The notes under the pieces: generated by a model
What the model was told of the DNA's origin: nothing
The model's database searches: none
Seen by the model: only the letters and a program-made list of their open reading frames with translations
Program-made: the position numbers and the translations under genes
Origin: Acidobacteria bacterium RIFCSPLOWO2_02_FULL_65_29
GTDB taxonomy: Bacteria; Acidobacteriota; Vicinamibacteria; Vicinamibacterales; CAVVIG01
Assembly: GCA_001767435.1 (NCBI GenBank)
Contig: MEKT01000033.1
Coordinates: forward strand, 1 to 57,846
Direction of reading: 5' to 3'
DNA length: 57,846 nucleotides
Shown: piece by piece, positions 23,619 through 32,120 of the stretch
How positions within the stretch are numbered: the first letter of the stretch is position 1
Layout of the letters: each line of letters starts with the position of its first letter

Positions 23619-24995
23619 CTATCGCCACGGCATCAATCGTTCTATCCAGGCGATGCGGGTGAGATCGTTGTAGATCACCGTGACCATCAGCATCATCAGC
23701 ACGACGAAGCCGGCGAGCAGCATCTTCTCCTTCACGCGGATGCTGAAGTCGCGGCGCGCCACGCCCTCGAGCGCCATGATGAAGATGTGGCCCCCGTCGA
23801 GCACGGGAATCGGCAGCAGGTTGACGAGGCCGAGGTTGAGGCTCAGGTTGGCCATCAACCCGAGCAGCGCGATCAAGCCGATCGAGGCGTATTCTCCCGA
23901 GAGCTGCGCGATCCCGACGGGACCCAGCAGCTGCTTGGGCGAGGTCTCGCGCGTCATCAGGCCCCAAAGCGTCTGAAAGATCAGGCCAGCGGTTTCGACG
24001 TTCTGCTGCACGCTCATGCCGATCGCCTCGAAGGCCCCCGGCTTCACGCTCCTGGTGGCTTCGGCGATCTGAATCCCGAGCCACACCCCTGATGGCGGGC
24101 ATCCCGGCTTGCCGGCGCATCGCTCCGGCATCGGATGAAGATCGACCGTCTGTCCGTCGCGCAGGACGGTCATCGTAAACGCGGTCTCGGGATACTTGGC
24201 GATCGCCTCCATCAGCTGCCAACGAAACGTGATCGGATCGCCGTTGGCGGCGAGGACCACGTCCCCCGGCCTGATGCCGGCGCGGCCCCCTGGCGCGTCC
24301 GGGTTGACGCTGGGCACGCGCGGGTGCACGTCGGGATAGACGCCGATTTCCCCGATCTCGAAACGGCTGTCCGGCGCGGCCAACGGCGTGATCTGGCGGA
24401 CCGTCTGCGCACCCTCGTGGACGAACTCGATCGCGATCTCGCGATTTGGGCGCGTGCCGACGGCAATCAGAAAATCCTTCCAGGTATCGACGGGGCGGCC
24501 CGCCACCGACACGAGGCGGTCGCCGGGCGCGATGCCCGCGTTTGCCGCGGGGGATCCGGCCGCGACGGCGCCGACAACGGGCGGCTGGTCTTCGTAAGCC
24601 GGAATCTCGGCGCCACGGTACAAAACCACCGCCAGGACGACGACGGCCAGGAGAAGGTTCATGGCAGGCCCCGCGATGAGCACCTGGAAGCGCTGCCACT
24701 TCGTCTTCGACATGAACTCGCCCGGATCCCACGACGGCGGCTTGACGTCTGGTGTGGCGCGATCCGCCGCGGCCTCCTCGGCGTTCTCGCCGGCCATCTT
24801 CACGTAGCCGCCGAGCGGCAGCGCCCCGATGCTGTACTCGGTTTCGCCCCACTTGTACCTGGCGATCGTCGGATTGAACCCCAGCTGGAATTTCAACACG
24901 CGAATGCCGACGCGTTTGGCGGCGAGAAAGTGCCCGAGCTCGTGCACGAACACCAGCACACCGAGCACGAAGATGAACGACAGGATCGTGATCAC
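23619..24995 (-). CDS. rseP: Site-2 intramembrane metalloprotease RseP
   Basis: The 458-residue protease cuts anti-sigma factors and remnant signal peptides inside the membrane. The zinc motif HELGH (residues 18-22) is in the first helix (LVFVHELGHFLAAKR). Two PDZ-like domains occupy the middle (AGIAPGDRLVSVAGRPVDTW and AGIRPGDVVLAANGDPITF). The third zinc ligand is in NLGLVNLLPIPVLDGGHIF. The start is GTG 24995, 10 nt after dxr. The position after dxr and cdsA matches the conserved envelope/isoprenoid cluster of many bacteria. Confidence 0.94.
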   Translation of the reverse strand: MITILSFIFVLGVLVFVHELGHFLAAKRVGIRVLKFQLGFNPTIARYKWGETEYSIGALPLGGYVKMAGENAEEAAADRATPDVKPPSWDPGEFMSKTKWQRFQVLIAGPAMNLLLAVVVLAVVLYRGAEIPAYEDQPPVVGAVAAGSPAANAGIAPGDRLVSVAGRPVDTWKDFLIAVGTRPNREIAIEFVHEGAQTVRQITPLAAPDSRFEIGEIGVYPDVHPRVPSVNPDAPGGRAGIRPGDVVLAANGDPITFRWQLMEAIAKYPETAFTMTVLRDGQTVDLHPMPERCAGKPGCPPSGVWLGIQIAEATRSVKPGAFEAIGMSVQQNVETAGLIFQTLWGLMTRETSPKQLLGPVGIAQLSGEYASIGLIALLGLMANLSLNLGLVNLLPIPVLDGGHIFIMALEGVARRDFSIRVKEKMLLAGFVVLMMLMVTVIYNDLTRIAWIERLMPWR

Positions 24996-25005
24996 CGAAG
25001 CAACC

Positions 25006-26175
25006 TCAGACCTTCAATTCTACCCCGCGGGCCATTTCCAGCGCATGCTCGCGGGCCCAGCGGTCCACGGCCCGGACCGAGGACAACGTGGAGACGTCCA
25101 CCACCTGGTGCGCGTCCAGGGTCTGCTCGATCACCTGCGCGATCGCCGGGAACCCGAGACGACCCTCGAGGAAACGGGCGACCGCCACTTCGTTGGCGGC
25201 GTTCAGGACCACCGGCAGGCTGCGCTCGACTTCGAGGGCGCGGTACGCGAGCCGGAGACACGGAAACGCCTCGGTGTCGGGCACGTCGAATTCGAGCCGG
25301 CCCGCGTGCGCAAGATCCAGCGACGGCAGCGTCGCCTGCCAGCGCTCGGGATACGAGAACGCGTACTGGATCGGCAGCCGCATGTCGGTCACGCCCAGTT
25401 GGGCGATGATCGAGCCATCGATCAGCTCGACCATCGAGTGCACGACCGACTGGGGATGAATCACCACGTCGATCTGGGCGGCGCCGACGCCAAACAGCCA
25501 GTGGGCTTCGATCACCTCGAGACCCTTGTTCATGAGGGTCGCCGAGTCGATCGTGATCTTGCGGCCCATCCGCCAAGTCGGATGTTGGAGCGCGTCGGCC
25601 GCGGACACGTCTGATAATGCGGACGCCGGCCGTCCGCGAAACGGTCCGCCCGAGGCCGTCAGCACGATGCGCTTGAGCTCCGACGGGTCGCGCCCGTGCA
25701 GGCACTGGTGAATCGCGTTGTGCTCGCTGTCCACGGGCAGGATGGCCACGCCGCGGCGCCGCGCGGCCTCGGTGACAATCCCGCCCGCCATGACCAGCAC
25801 TTCCTTGTTGGCAAGGGCCACGGTCTTGCCGCAATCGATTGCCGCCAGCACCGCTTCGAGGCCGTCGGTACCGGACGAAGCGCACAGCACGAGGTCGACG
25901 TCGGGATGCGACGCCACCCTGACGAGCCCTTCGGTGCCGGCCCCCGCGACCTCGACGCCCGCGATCGGAGCGAGACCCTTCAATCGATCGATCGCCGCGC
26001 CGGTGGCCATGGCCGCAAGGCGGGGACGATACCGCGCAATCTGTTCGGCGAGCCGCTCGGCGTTTTCGCCGGCCGCGAGGCCCACGATCTCGAGCCGATT
26101 CGGGTGCGCGTCGACGACGGCAAGCGCGCTCTGCCCGATCGAGCCGGTGGAGCCGAGGATCGCGATTCGTTTCAT
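25006..26175 (-). CDS. dxr: 1-deoxy-D-xylulose 5-phosphate reductoisomerase
   Basis: The 389-residue enzyme makes 2-C-methylerythritol 4-phosphate in the MEP isoprenoid pathway. Motifs: the NADPH fold IAILGSTGSIGQSALAVVD, NKEVLVMAGG, the metal-binding DSEHNAI, LTASGGPFRG and MGRKITIDSATLMNKGLEVIEAHWLF. Its product feeds the undecaprenyl phosphate made by the neighbouring uppS. ATG 26175 is preceded by a repeat-filled 138-nt gap. Confidence 0.95.
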   Translation of the reverse strand: MKRIAILGSTGSIGQSALAVVDAHPNRLEIVGLAAGENAERLAEQIARYRPRLAAMATGAAIDRLKGLAPIAGVEVAGAGTEGLVRVASHPDVDLVLCASSGTDGLEAVLAAIDCGKTVALANKEVLVMAGGIVTEAARRRGVAILPVDSEHNAIHQCLHGRDPSELKRIVLTASGGPFRGRPASALSDVSAADALQHPTWRMGRKITIDSATLMNKGLEVIEAHWLFGVGAAQIDVVIHPQSVVHSMVELIDGSIIAQLGVTDMRLPIQYAFSYPERWQATLPSLDLAHAGRLEFDVPDTEAFPCLRLAYRALEVERSLPVVLNAANEVAVARFLEGRLGFPAIAQVIEQTLDAHQVVDVSTLSSVRAVDRWAREHALEMARGVELKV

Positions 26176-26183
26176 TCGATCAG

Positions 26184-26318
26184 CTATCCGCCGTCAGCTC
26201 TCAGCCATCAGCTATCAGCCTTCCGCATTCGCAGTCGGTTCTCAGCCGCGCGTTCGGGCCGACCGTGAGCTGAAAGCCGAAAGCTGAGAGCGTGTGGCTC
26301 TGAGAGCTGAGAGCTACC
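26184..26318. repeat. CAGCTATCAG / CTGAGAGC inverted 8-nt array between cdsA and dxr
   Basis: Near 26184-26222 the text TCAGCTCTCAGCCATCAGCTATCAGCC repeats with a period near 8. At 26268-26316 the complementary GTGAGCTGAAAGC, GAAAGCTGAGAGC and CTGAGAGCTGAGAGC appear. Inverted arms enclose about 45 nt. The gap shows no promoter. Confidence 0.75.
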
Positions 26319-27126
26319 AGTATTGCAGCACGACGTAATACACCGGGCCGGCGAACAGCAGCGCATCCATGCGATCGAGCATCCCGCCGTGTCCGGGAAT
26401 GATCGTCGAGCTGTCTTTCACGCCAGCGCTGCGCTTCAACATCGATTCGAACAGATCGCCGACAATGCCCGCCAGCACAATCGTCAGCCCGACGAGCACG
26501 CGAAATGCCACGGGCAGGCGCGGGAGCCACCAGGCGCCGACCAGCGCGAAGGCGAGCGTTCCGAAGACGACACCGCCGGCGGCGCCTTCCATGGTCTTCT
26601 TCGGGCTGATCGCCGGCGCGAGCGGCCGGCGGCCCGCCAGCCGCCCTGTGTAGTACTGCGCGGTGTCGCTGATCATGACGGTGAGCAGCAGTAAGAGCAG
26701 CGCGGCGGGGCCCTCCATAGTCCGAATCGACACCAGCGCGCCCAACGGAAGCGCGAGGTACCACGACGGAAGGAGCGAGGCCGCGGCTGTGGCGAGCGCG
26801 TCGCGGCCGCCAGGCGCCCACGCAGCCATGCTCGCGCCGAGCGTCGCCACCATCTGCGCCATCAGGACGGTGCCCAGAGGTGCGGCCTGAGCCAGGCCGC
26901 CGAGGGGTAAGGGGGACCACGCGAAGGCGGCGAGCGTCGTCAGCGCGCCGGTCAACGGCAGCCACAGCGGCACGTTGAGACCGCTGGCGCGCGCGAGGTT
27001 CACGATCTCCCAGGCGCCGATCGACAGCGCGACGACGGCGAGCGCCAGCACCACCACGGCTGGGGCGAACCAGACGCTGCCGACGACCAGCGCGATCAGA
27101 ACGGCGCCGCTCAGTACGCGGGTCAC
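26314..27126 (-). CDS. cdsA: Phosphatidate cytidylyltransferase
   Basis: The 270-residue membrane enzyme makes CDP-diacylglycerol from phosphatidate and CTP, the precursor of bacterial phospholipids. The C-terminal signature is complete: SMLKRSAGVKDSSTIIPGHGGMLDRMDALLFAGPVYY. Before it come about seven hydrophobic helices, and SPKKTMEGAAGG with the conserved Lys pair. GTG 27126 overlaps the uppS TGA (GTGA). Confidence 0.94.
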   Translation of the reverse strand: MTRVLSGAVLIALVVGSVWFAPAVVVLALAVVALSIGAWEIVNLARASGLNVPLWLPLTGALTTLAAFAWSPLPLGGLAQAAPLGTVLMAQMVATLGASMAAWAPGGRDALATAAASLLPSWYLALPLGALVSIRTMEGPAALLLLLLTVMISDTAQYYTGRLAGRRPLAPAISPKKTMEGAAGGVVFGTLAFALVGAWWLPRLPVAFRVLVGLTIVLAGIVGDLFESMLKRSAGVKDSSTIIPGHGGMLDRMDALLFAGPVYYVVLQYW

Positions 27127-27914
27127 TTCGCGCCGGCCACGACGCGCGACGGCTTGATCCCGCCGTACCGCCGGTCACGCTTCTGATAGGCCAGGACGGC
27201 TTCGAGCAGGTCCCGCCGTCGAAAATCGGGCCACAGCCGTTCGGTGACCCAGATTTCCGAATACGCAATCTGCCACAACAGGAAGTTGCTGACCCGCATC
27301 TCCCCGCTCGTGCGGATGAGCAAGTCGGGATCGGGCTGTCCGGCCGTGTAGAGCAGGTCGCTGAACCGGCGCTCGTCGAGGGCCTCGGGCGCGATGCCCG
27401 ACGCGATGGCGCGCCGCGCGGCGTCCACGATTTCGGCCCGCCCGCCGTAGTTGAGCGCGATGTTGAAGAGCATGCCGGTGTTCTCGGCCGTGTGGCGGAT
27501 CCCGACCTCGAGCTCGTCCTGCACGTCGGGCGCGAGCTCCTCGGAACGCCCGATGACCCTGAACTTGATGTTGTTTCCGTGGATCGCGTCGAGCTCGAGC
27601 CTGATGTACCGCTTGAGGAGCAACATCAGCGTGTTGACCTCGGCCGGCGGGCGTTTCCAGTTCTCGATCGAGAACGCGTACAAGGTGAGGACGTCGATGC
27701 CCAGCCGGGCTGATGTCTCGACGACGTCGCGCACGGAATCGATGCCGGCGCGGTGGCCTTCGACGCGCGGCAGGTGCCGCTGCGCCGCCCATCGCCCGTT
27801 GCCGTCCATGATGATGGCGACGTGCGCGGGCAGCTGCTCGAAGTTCACCTGGCGGGCCAGCGCTTCGTCGGGCGACCCCTGCGGAATCGACGTCAGCAGC
27901 TGCTCAAGCGACAT
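27123..27914 (-). CDS. uppS: Isoprenyl transferase (undecaprenyl diphosphate synthase)
   Basis: The 263-residue cis-prenyltransferase elongates farnesyl diphosphate for the lipid carrier of cell-wall synthesis. Motifs: AIIMDGNGRWA with catalytic Asp37, HRAGIDSVRDVV, LTLYAFSIENWKRP and DLLIRTSGEMRVSNFLLWQ. ATG 27914 (MSLEQLLTSIPQ) is chosen; an upstream in-frame ATG would run into the truA coding end. Confidence 0.95.
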   Translation of the reverse strand: MSLEQLLTSIPQGSPDEALARQVNFEQLPAHVAIIMDGNGRWAAQRHLPRVEGHRAGIDSVRDVVETSARLGIDVLTLYAFSIENWKRPPAEVNTLMLLLKRYIRLELDAIHGNNIKFRVIGRSEELAPDVQDELEVGIRHTAENTGMLFNIALNYGGRAEIVDAARRAIASGIAPEALDERRFSDLLYTAGQPDPDLLIRTSGEMRVSNFLLWQIAYSEIWVTERLWPDFRRRDLLEAVLAYQKRDRRYGGIKPSRVVAGAK

Positions 27915-27936
27915 GCGGGTTTCTGCGCGCCAAACG

Positions 27937-28683
27937 TCAATTGTAATCGTAATCGACGCGGACCAGGAACAACCCTTCGGGCGGCGCGGTCCGACCCGCG
28001 AGCGCACGGTCCCTCGACGCGAGCACGTCCGCCATCACGGAAGGCGCCACGCGGCCCCGCCCGACGTCGACGAGCGTGCCGACGATGGTCCGCACCATGT
28101 GTCGCAGAAAACCATCGCCTCCGATCTCGTAGGTGATCAGGCTGGCGATCCGTGTGATGCGCGAGCTGCGTATGGTGCGCTCGGTTCCAGTGGTGTCGGC
28201 GCCGGCGGCTTGAAATGCCGCAAAGTCGTGGCGCCCCTCCAGCACACGCGCGGCTTCGTCCATGGCGCGCTCGTCCAGCGTCGGCGCCGGCACGTGCCAC
28301 GCGTACGCGCGCTCGAACGGGCTCATCACTTCGGCGTTCCAGATGCGATAGCGGTACGTTTTCGACGTCGGGTCGAAACGTGCGTGAAACGCCGCTGGCA
28401 CCGCCTCGGCGTCAGTAACGCGAATAGTCGGAGGGAGACGCGCGTTGACGGCGCGCACGACCGTCGGCGCGTCGATGTCTCGTTCGAGCGTGACACTGGC
28501 CACTTGTCCGATGGCGTGCACGCCGGCGTCGGTGCGGCCGGCGCCGACGACCGCGACCTCGCGGCCGTCGAGCAGCGCCAGGGCATCTTCGAGCAGTCCC
28601 TGAATGGAATCACCGCTCGCCTGGCGCTGCCAGCCGACGAAGCCGGCGCCGTCGTACGCGATGGTCAGCTTGAAAGCTGGCAT
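27937..28683 (-). CDS. truA: tRNA pseudouridine(38-40) synthase
   Basis: The 248-residue enzyme isomerises U38-U40 in the anticodon stem. Motifs: KLTIAYDGAGFVGWQRQ, the catalytic Asp in VVGAGRTDAGVHAIGQVA, KTYRYRIWN, HDFAAFQAAG and DGFLRHMVRTIVGTLVDVGRG. Start ATG 28683 directly abuts an 8-nt array upstream. It lies in an otherwise lipid/envelope run of genes. Confidence 0.95.
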   Translation of the reverse strand: MPAFKLTIAYDGAGFVGWQRQASGDSIQGLLEDALALLDGREVAVVGAGRTDAGVHAIGQVASVTLERDIDAPTVVRAVNARLPPTIRVTDAEAVPAAFHARFDPTSKTYRYRIWNAEVMSPFERAYAWHVPAPTLDERAMDEAARVLEGRHDFAAFQAAGADTTGTERTIRSSRITRIASLITYEIGGDGFLRHMVRTIVGTLVDVGRGRVAPSVMADVLASRDRALAGRTAPPEGLFLVRVDYDYN

Positions 28684-28688
28684 TGACG

Positions 28689-28720
28689 GAATTGCAGAAT
28701 TGCGGAATTGCAGAAGTGCA
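28689..28720. repeat. Four 8-nt units upstream of truA
   Basis: GAATTGCA, GAATTGCG, GAATTGCA and GAAGTGCA form a perfect-period tandem array in the 61-nt gap between pyrE and truA. Any ribosome-binding site for truA would have to lie at its edge. Confidence 0.88.
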
Positions 28721-28744
28721 GAAAGGAAGGAAGCCAGTTAGATC

Positions 28745-29323
28745 TCATTCCGTGGCCGCCCGGGAGCCCGGCTTCACCGCCGGAAGTCCCTTCGCGCAGA
28801 GCGGGCACTCGTCGGGCTGATAGGTGGGCAGATCCACGGCGACGAGCGATTCGAACGGGACGTCGAAGCGCACGACGCCGCCGCCCCGATCGACGATTGA
28901 CGCGACACCAACCACACGCGCGCCGGATGCCCGCGCCACCTGCATGGTCTCGCGCGTGGAGCCGCCGGTCGTGAGCACGTCCTCGACCACGAGCACGCGA
29001 TCGCCAGGCGCCAGCGTGAACCCGCGGCGGAGCGTCAGCGCGCCGTCCTGCCGCTCGGCGAACAGGGCGCGGACGCCGAGCGCACGGCCCACTTCGTGGC
29101 CAATGACGACGCCGCCGAGCGCGGGAGACAGCACCACGGTGGCGCCGAGCGCGCGGACGCGTGAGCCGAGGGCCCGGCCAATCACTTCGGCATCCTCCGG
29201 GCGCGACAGCACGAGCGCGCATTGCAAGTAGCCGGTGCTGTGCAGGCCGGACGAGAGCCGGAAGTGCCCGTCGAGCAGCGCGCCCGAGCGCCGGAACAGA
29301 TCGAGGAGTTGGTCGCGGGTCAT
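28745..29323 (-). CDS. pyrE: Orotate phosphoribosyltransferase
   Basis: The 192-residue enzyme makes OMP from orotate and PRPP. The PRPP loop is VLVVEDVLTTGGSTRE. SSGLHSTGYLQCALVL and LSPALGGVVIGHEVGRALG are OPRTase marks. The C-terminus has a CxxC (DECPLCAKGLP) seen in one OPRTase branch. A second, divergent copy is at 38997-39617 next to the pyr operon. This one stands apart from other pyr genes, head of a gene run with truA. Confidence 0.9.
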   Translation of the reverse strand: MTRDQLLDLFRRSGALLDGHFRLSSGLHSTGYLQCALVLSRPEDAEVIGRALGSRVRALGATVVLSPALGGVVIGHEVGRALGVRALFAERQDGALTLRRGFTLAPGDRVLVVEDVLTTGGSTRETMQVARASGARVVGVASIVDRGGGVVRFDVPFESLVAVDLPTYQPDECPLCAKGLPAVKPGSRAATE

Positions 29324-29456
29324 AGCCTAGACCGTGGTGAAAGTCCCGGCGAATGCGGGTTGGTCACCGTAGTATACAATTTGAGGAAGATCGAACCGAA
29401 GCCCGCCGCGTCCCGTCTAAAGCCCTGAGCCTCTTCATCCTACGGAGTAGTCTGCG

Positions 29457-31052
29457 ATGCGTCACGCCTTACACCGAGCGTTCCTGATTCTGACCGCCGC
29501 GCTCGTCGCCTGGCCGTCAGGGTCCGTTCTTGCGCAATCAGGGGCACCGCTCGCCCGAGCCGCAGCCTCGGCCGCGGCGGCACAGCCGGCGGCCGTTGTG
29601 CGCCGGATCTCGATGGACGAGGCCGTGAAGCTGGCACTCGAACAGAACCTCGGGATCCAGATCGAGCGGATGAACCCGCGCATCCAGGACCTGGCCGTCG
29701 CCCAGGCGCGCAGCCTCTGGGCGCCGACGGTGTCTTCGACCCTCAGCAACAACTCGACGACCAACCAGCCGAACAACGCGTTTTCCGGCGGCCTGACGCG
29801 GGTCACCGACTCGCGCTTCTCGACGCAGTTCGGCGTCAGCCAGGTGCTCCCCACCGGAGCGAACTACACGTTGGGCTGGAACAGCTTCCGCGCCTCGTCG
29901 ACCAACCTGTTCAACAACTACGATCCGCAGCTCGCCTCGACGCTCTCGCTGAACATCACGCAGCCGCTCCTGCGCAACTTCAAGATCGACAACGCGCGCC
30001 AGCAGTTCGCGACCAGCCGAAAAGATCGCGACACGGCGGATCTGCAGCTGCAGTCGGCGATCGCGGCCACGACGCGCAACGTGAAGAACGCGTACTGGGA
30101 GCTGGCATATCAGATTGCGAGCCTGAACGCTGCGCAGCAATCGCTCGATTTGTCCAGGCGCGTGCTGGGCGACAACGAGAAGCGCGTGCAGATCGGCACG
30201 ATGGCGCCCATCGATATCATCGAAGCGCAGTCGGAGGTGGCGAGAAACGAGGAAGCGGTGATCGTCGCCCAGGCGTCAATCGAGCGCGCGGAAGACAGCC
30301 TGCGTGCCCTCATCATGGCGCCCGACTCCCCCGATTACTGGAGCATCCGGCTGGAGCCGAGCGAGGAGCCCGCGTTCCAGGCGCAGGCGGTCGATGTGCA
30401 AGCCGCCGTGAGACGCGCCGTCGACAACCGCCTGGACGTCAGGACGGCGCGGAGCAATCTCGAGCGCGAAGACATCAGCATCGAGTACTTCAGGAACCAG
30501 ACGATGCCCGACGTGAACGCGAGCTTCACGTACAGCTCGTCTGCCGTCGGTGGGCTCCAGTTGAGCCCGGTGACCTCGCTCAACGTTGGGAGCATTCAGC
30601 GCTCGGTCATCGCGAACCGAAGCTACGGGTCGGTGCTCGGCGACGTCTTGACCAGCACGTTTCCGGTGTGGACGCTCGGCGTCACGGTGTCGTATCCGAT
30701 TGGCGCCAGCACGGCCGAAACCAGCCTCGCGCGCGCACGACTCCAGTACGAGCAGGCCCAGACGCAGCTGAGAAACCTCGAGCTCCAGATCGCGACCCAG
30801 GTGCGCGACGTCGCGAGGCAGGTGCAGACCAACCAGAAGCGCGTCGACACCACGCGCGTGGCGCGCGAGCTGGCCGTCCGCCGCCTGGAGGCCGCGGAGA
30901 AGAAGTTCGCCGCCGGCATCGAGTCCAGTTTCTTCGTGTTCCAGGCGCAGCGCGACCTCTCGCAGGCGCTGTCGAACTACGTCCGCGCCGTCGCCGACTT
31001 CAACAAGTCGCTCGTCGACCTCGAGGCGGTACAGGAAGCTCCGCTCCGCTGA
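29457..31052 (+). CDS. TolC-family outer-membrane efflux protein
   Basis: The 531-residue protein has a signal peptide (LILTAALVAWPSGSVLAQ), followed by the two internally repeated outer-membrane-efflux domains with long coiled-coil helices (about 50-300 and 320-520). ISMDEAVKLALEQNLGIQIER opens the first. Such trimers form the outer-membrane duct of RND, ABC or type I export systems. The inner-membrane partner genes are not adjacent, unlike most efflux operons. GGAG lies 9 nt before ATG 29457. A TATACAAT stretch at 29373-29380 may be part of its promoter. Confidence 0.88.
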   Translation: MRHALHRAFLILTAALVAWPSGSVLAQSGAPLARAAASAAAAQPAAVVRRISMDEAVKLALEQNLGIQIERMNPRIQDLAVAQARSLWAPTVSSTLSNNSTTNQPNNAFSGGLTRVTDSRFSTQFGVSQVLPTGANYTLGWNSFRASSTNLFNNYDPQLASTLSLNITQPLLRNFKIDNARQQFATSRKDRDTADLQLQSAIAATTRNVKNAYWELAYQIASLNAAQQSLDLSRRVLGDNEKRVQIGTMAPIDIIEAQSEVARNEEAVIVAQASIERAEDSLRALIMAPDSPDYWSIRLEPSEEPAFQAQAVDVQAAVRRAVDNRLDVRTARSNLEREDISIEYFRNQTMPDVNASFTYSSSAVGGLQLSPVTSLNVGSIQRSVIANRSYGSVLGDVLTSTFPVWTLGVTVSYPIGASTAETSLARARLQYEQAQTQLRNLELQIATQVRDVARQVQTNQKRVDTTRVARELAVRRLEAAEKKFAAGIESSFFVFQAQRDLSQALSNYVRAVADFNKSLVDLEAVQEAPLR

Positions 31053-31060
31053 ATCGATGA

Positions 31061-31145
31061 GGCGCGTACAGCGCGCCTGCGAGGGAGCGGCGCGGGGCGC
31101 AGGGGCCCCCGCAAGCGACCGAGCCGGGGTGTGGGGCGGAGCCCC
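31061..31145 (+). repeat. Dispersed GC-rich repeat, copy 1
   Basis: It begins with the hairpin GGCGCGTACAGCGCGCC, then TGCG, a G/C-rich middle, GCAAGCGACCGAGCCGGGG and a terminal hairpin (GGGGCGGAGCCCC). Copies are at 46465-46548 and 53884-53982. It starts 8 nt after the TolC-family stop. Confidence 0.88.
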
Positions 31146-31182
31146 TCGTGAGTTGGATCATCGCGTCATCGGGTCGTCGCCA

Positions 31183-31300
31183 TTCCCGATTGCCCGATCG
31201 ACCCAGCCAATTCCCCATTCGATTGCCCGATTTCCCCACTTGCTCGTTCCCCACTACTCAATGACCCGTTCCCAATTACCCGATTACCCGATTCAAGTAC
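31183..31300. repeat. CCCGATT-type degenerate array upstream of the glycosyltransferase
   Basis: The text repeats CCCGATTG, CCCGATCG, TTCCCCATTCGATTGCCCGATTTCC and later CCCAATTA, CCCGATTA, CCCGATTC with an average period of 8. It fills the gap between copy 1 of the dispersed repeat and the glycosyltransferase start. Confidence 0.75.
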
Positions 31301-31309
31301 ACTCCCCGT

Positions 31310-32113
31310 GTGCCGCGCCTGACGGTCACCGTCATCACCAAGAACGAAGCCTCGAACCTCGAGGCCGCGCTTCAATCGGTCCGGTGGGCCGACGAGATCG
31401 TCGTTGTCGATTCGGAGAGTACGGACGAGACGGTCGCGATCGCTCGGCGGTTCACCGAGCGCGTCTACACGCAGACTTGGCCGGGGTACGTCGCGCAGAA
31501 AAACCGTGCGGCCACGCTGGCGAGTCACGATTGGATTCTGTCGCTCGATGCCGACGAGCGCGTCACACCGGAACTGGCCGACGAGATCCAATCGACGCTG
31601 GCGGGCCCACCCGCCCTCCCGGCGTTCCGGATGCCGCGCGCGACCTTCTACCTCGGCCGGTGGATTCGGACGACCGACTGGTATCCCGACCGTCACACGC
31701 GGCTCTACGATCGACGATCGGCACAGTGGGCGGGCCAGTACGTCCACGAATCGGTCGCCGTACACGGCGCGATCGGCGACCTGGCCGGCGAACTGCGGCA
31801 CTTTCCGTACCGCGACGTCTCGGATCATCTCGAGACGATCGATCGGTACACGACGTACGCGGCGCGCCAGATGCACGAGCAGGGACGGCGCGCCGGACTT
31901 CTGCAGCTGGCCGGCCATCCGCCCCTGGCGTTCGTGCGCAACTACATCGTGCACGGCGGCTTCAAGGACGGCGTGCCCGGATTCATCGTGTCCAGTCTCA
32001 ACGCGTATTACGTGTTCCTGAAGTTCGCCAAACTCTGGGAGCTGCGGCAGATGCCGGAGCAGAGCACCCGGAACGTCGCACGACGCACGTCGCACATCGA
32101 ACGACGCACGTAG
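31310..32113 (+). CDS. Family 2 glycosyltransferase (LPS-core beta-glucosyltransferase-like)
   Basis: The 267-residue protein has the GT-A fold with LTVTVITKNEASNLEAAL, EIVVVDSESTDET and the DxD motif in WILSLDADERV. The downstream part (WIRTTDWYPDRHTRLYDRR, ELRHFPYRDVSDHLETIDRYTTYAARQM) matches the WaaE/KdtX-like branch that adds sugars to lipopolysaccharide core. GTG 31310 is preceded by TACACT 6 nt upstream, so a leaderless message is possible. The last 13 or so residues (NVARRTSHIERRT) are written by an ACGACGCACGT repeat that also supplies the stop. Confidence 0.85.
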   Translation: MPRLTVTVITKNEASNLEAALQSVRWADEIVVVDSESTDETVAIARRFTERVYTQTWPGYVAQKNRAATLASHDWILSLDADERVTPELADEIQSTLAGPPALPAFRMPRATFYLGRWIRTTDWYPDRHTRLYDRRSAQWAGQYVHESVAVHGAIGDLAGELRHFPYRDVSDHLETIDRYTTYAARQMHEQGRRAGLLQLAGHPPLAFVRNYIVHGGFKDGVPGFIVSSLNAYYVFLKFAKLWELRQMPEQSTRNVARRTSHIERRT

Positions 32114-32119
32114 AACGTA
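32077..32119. repeat. ACGTCGCACG repeat across a stop codon
   Basis: Degenerate 9-nt-like units (ACGTCGCAC, GACGCACGT, CGCACATCG, AACGACGCACGT, AGAACGTAG) cover the last codons of the family 2 glycosyltransferase and the 7-nt gap to the next gene. The same words recur at 44430-44566. Confidence 0.65.
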
Positions 32120-32120
32120 G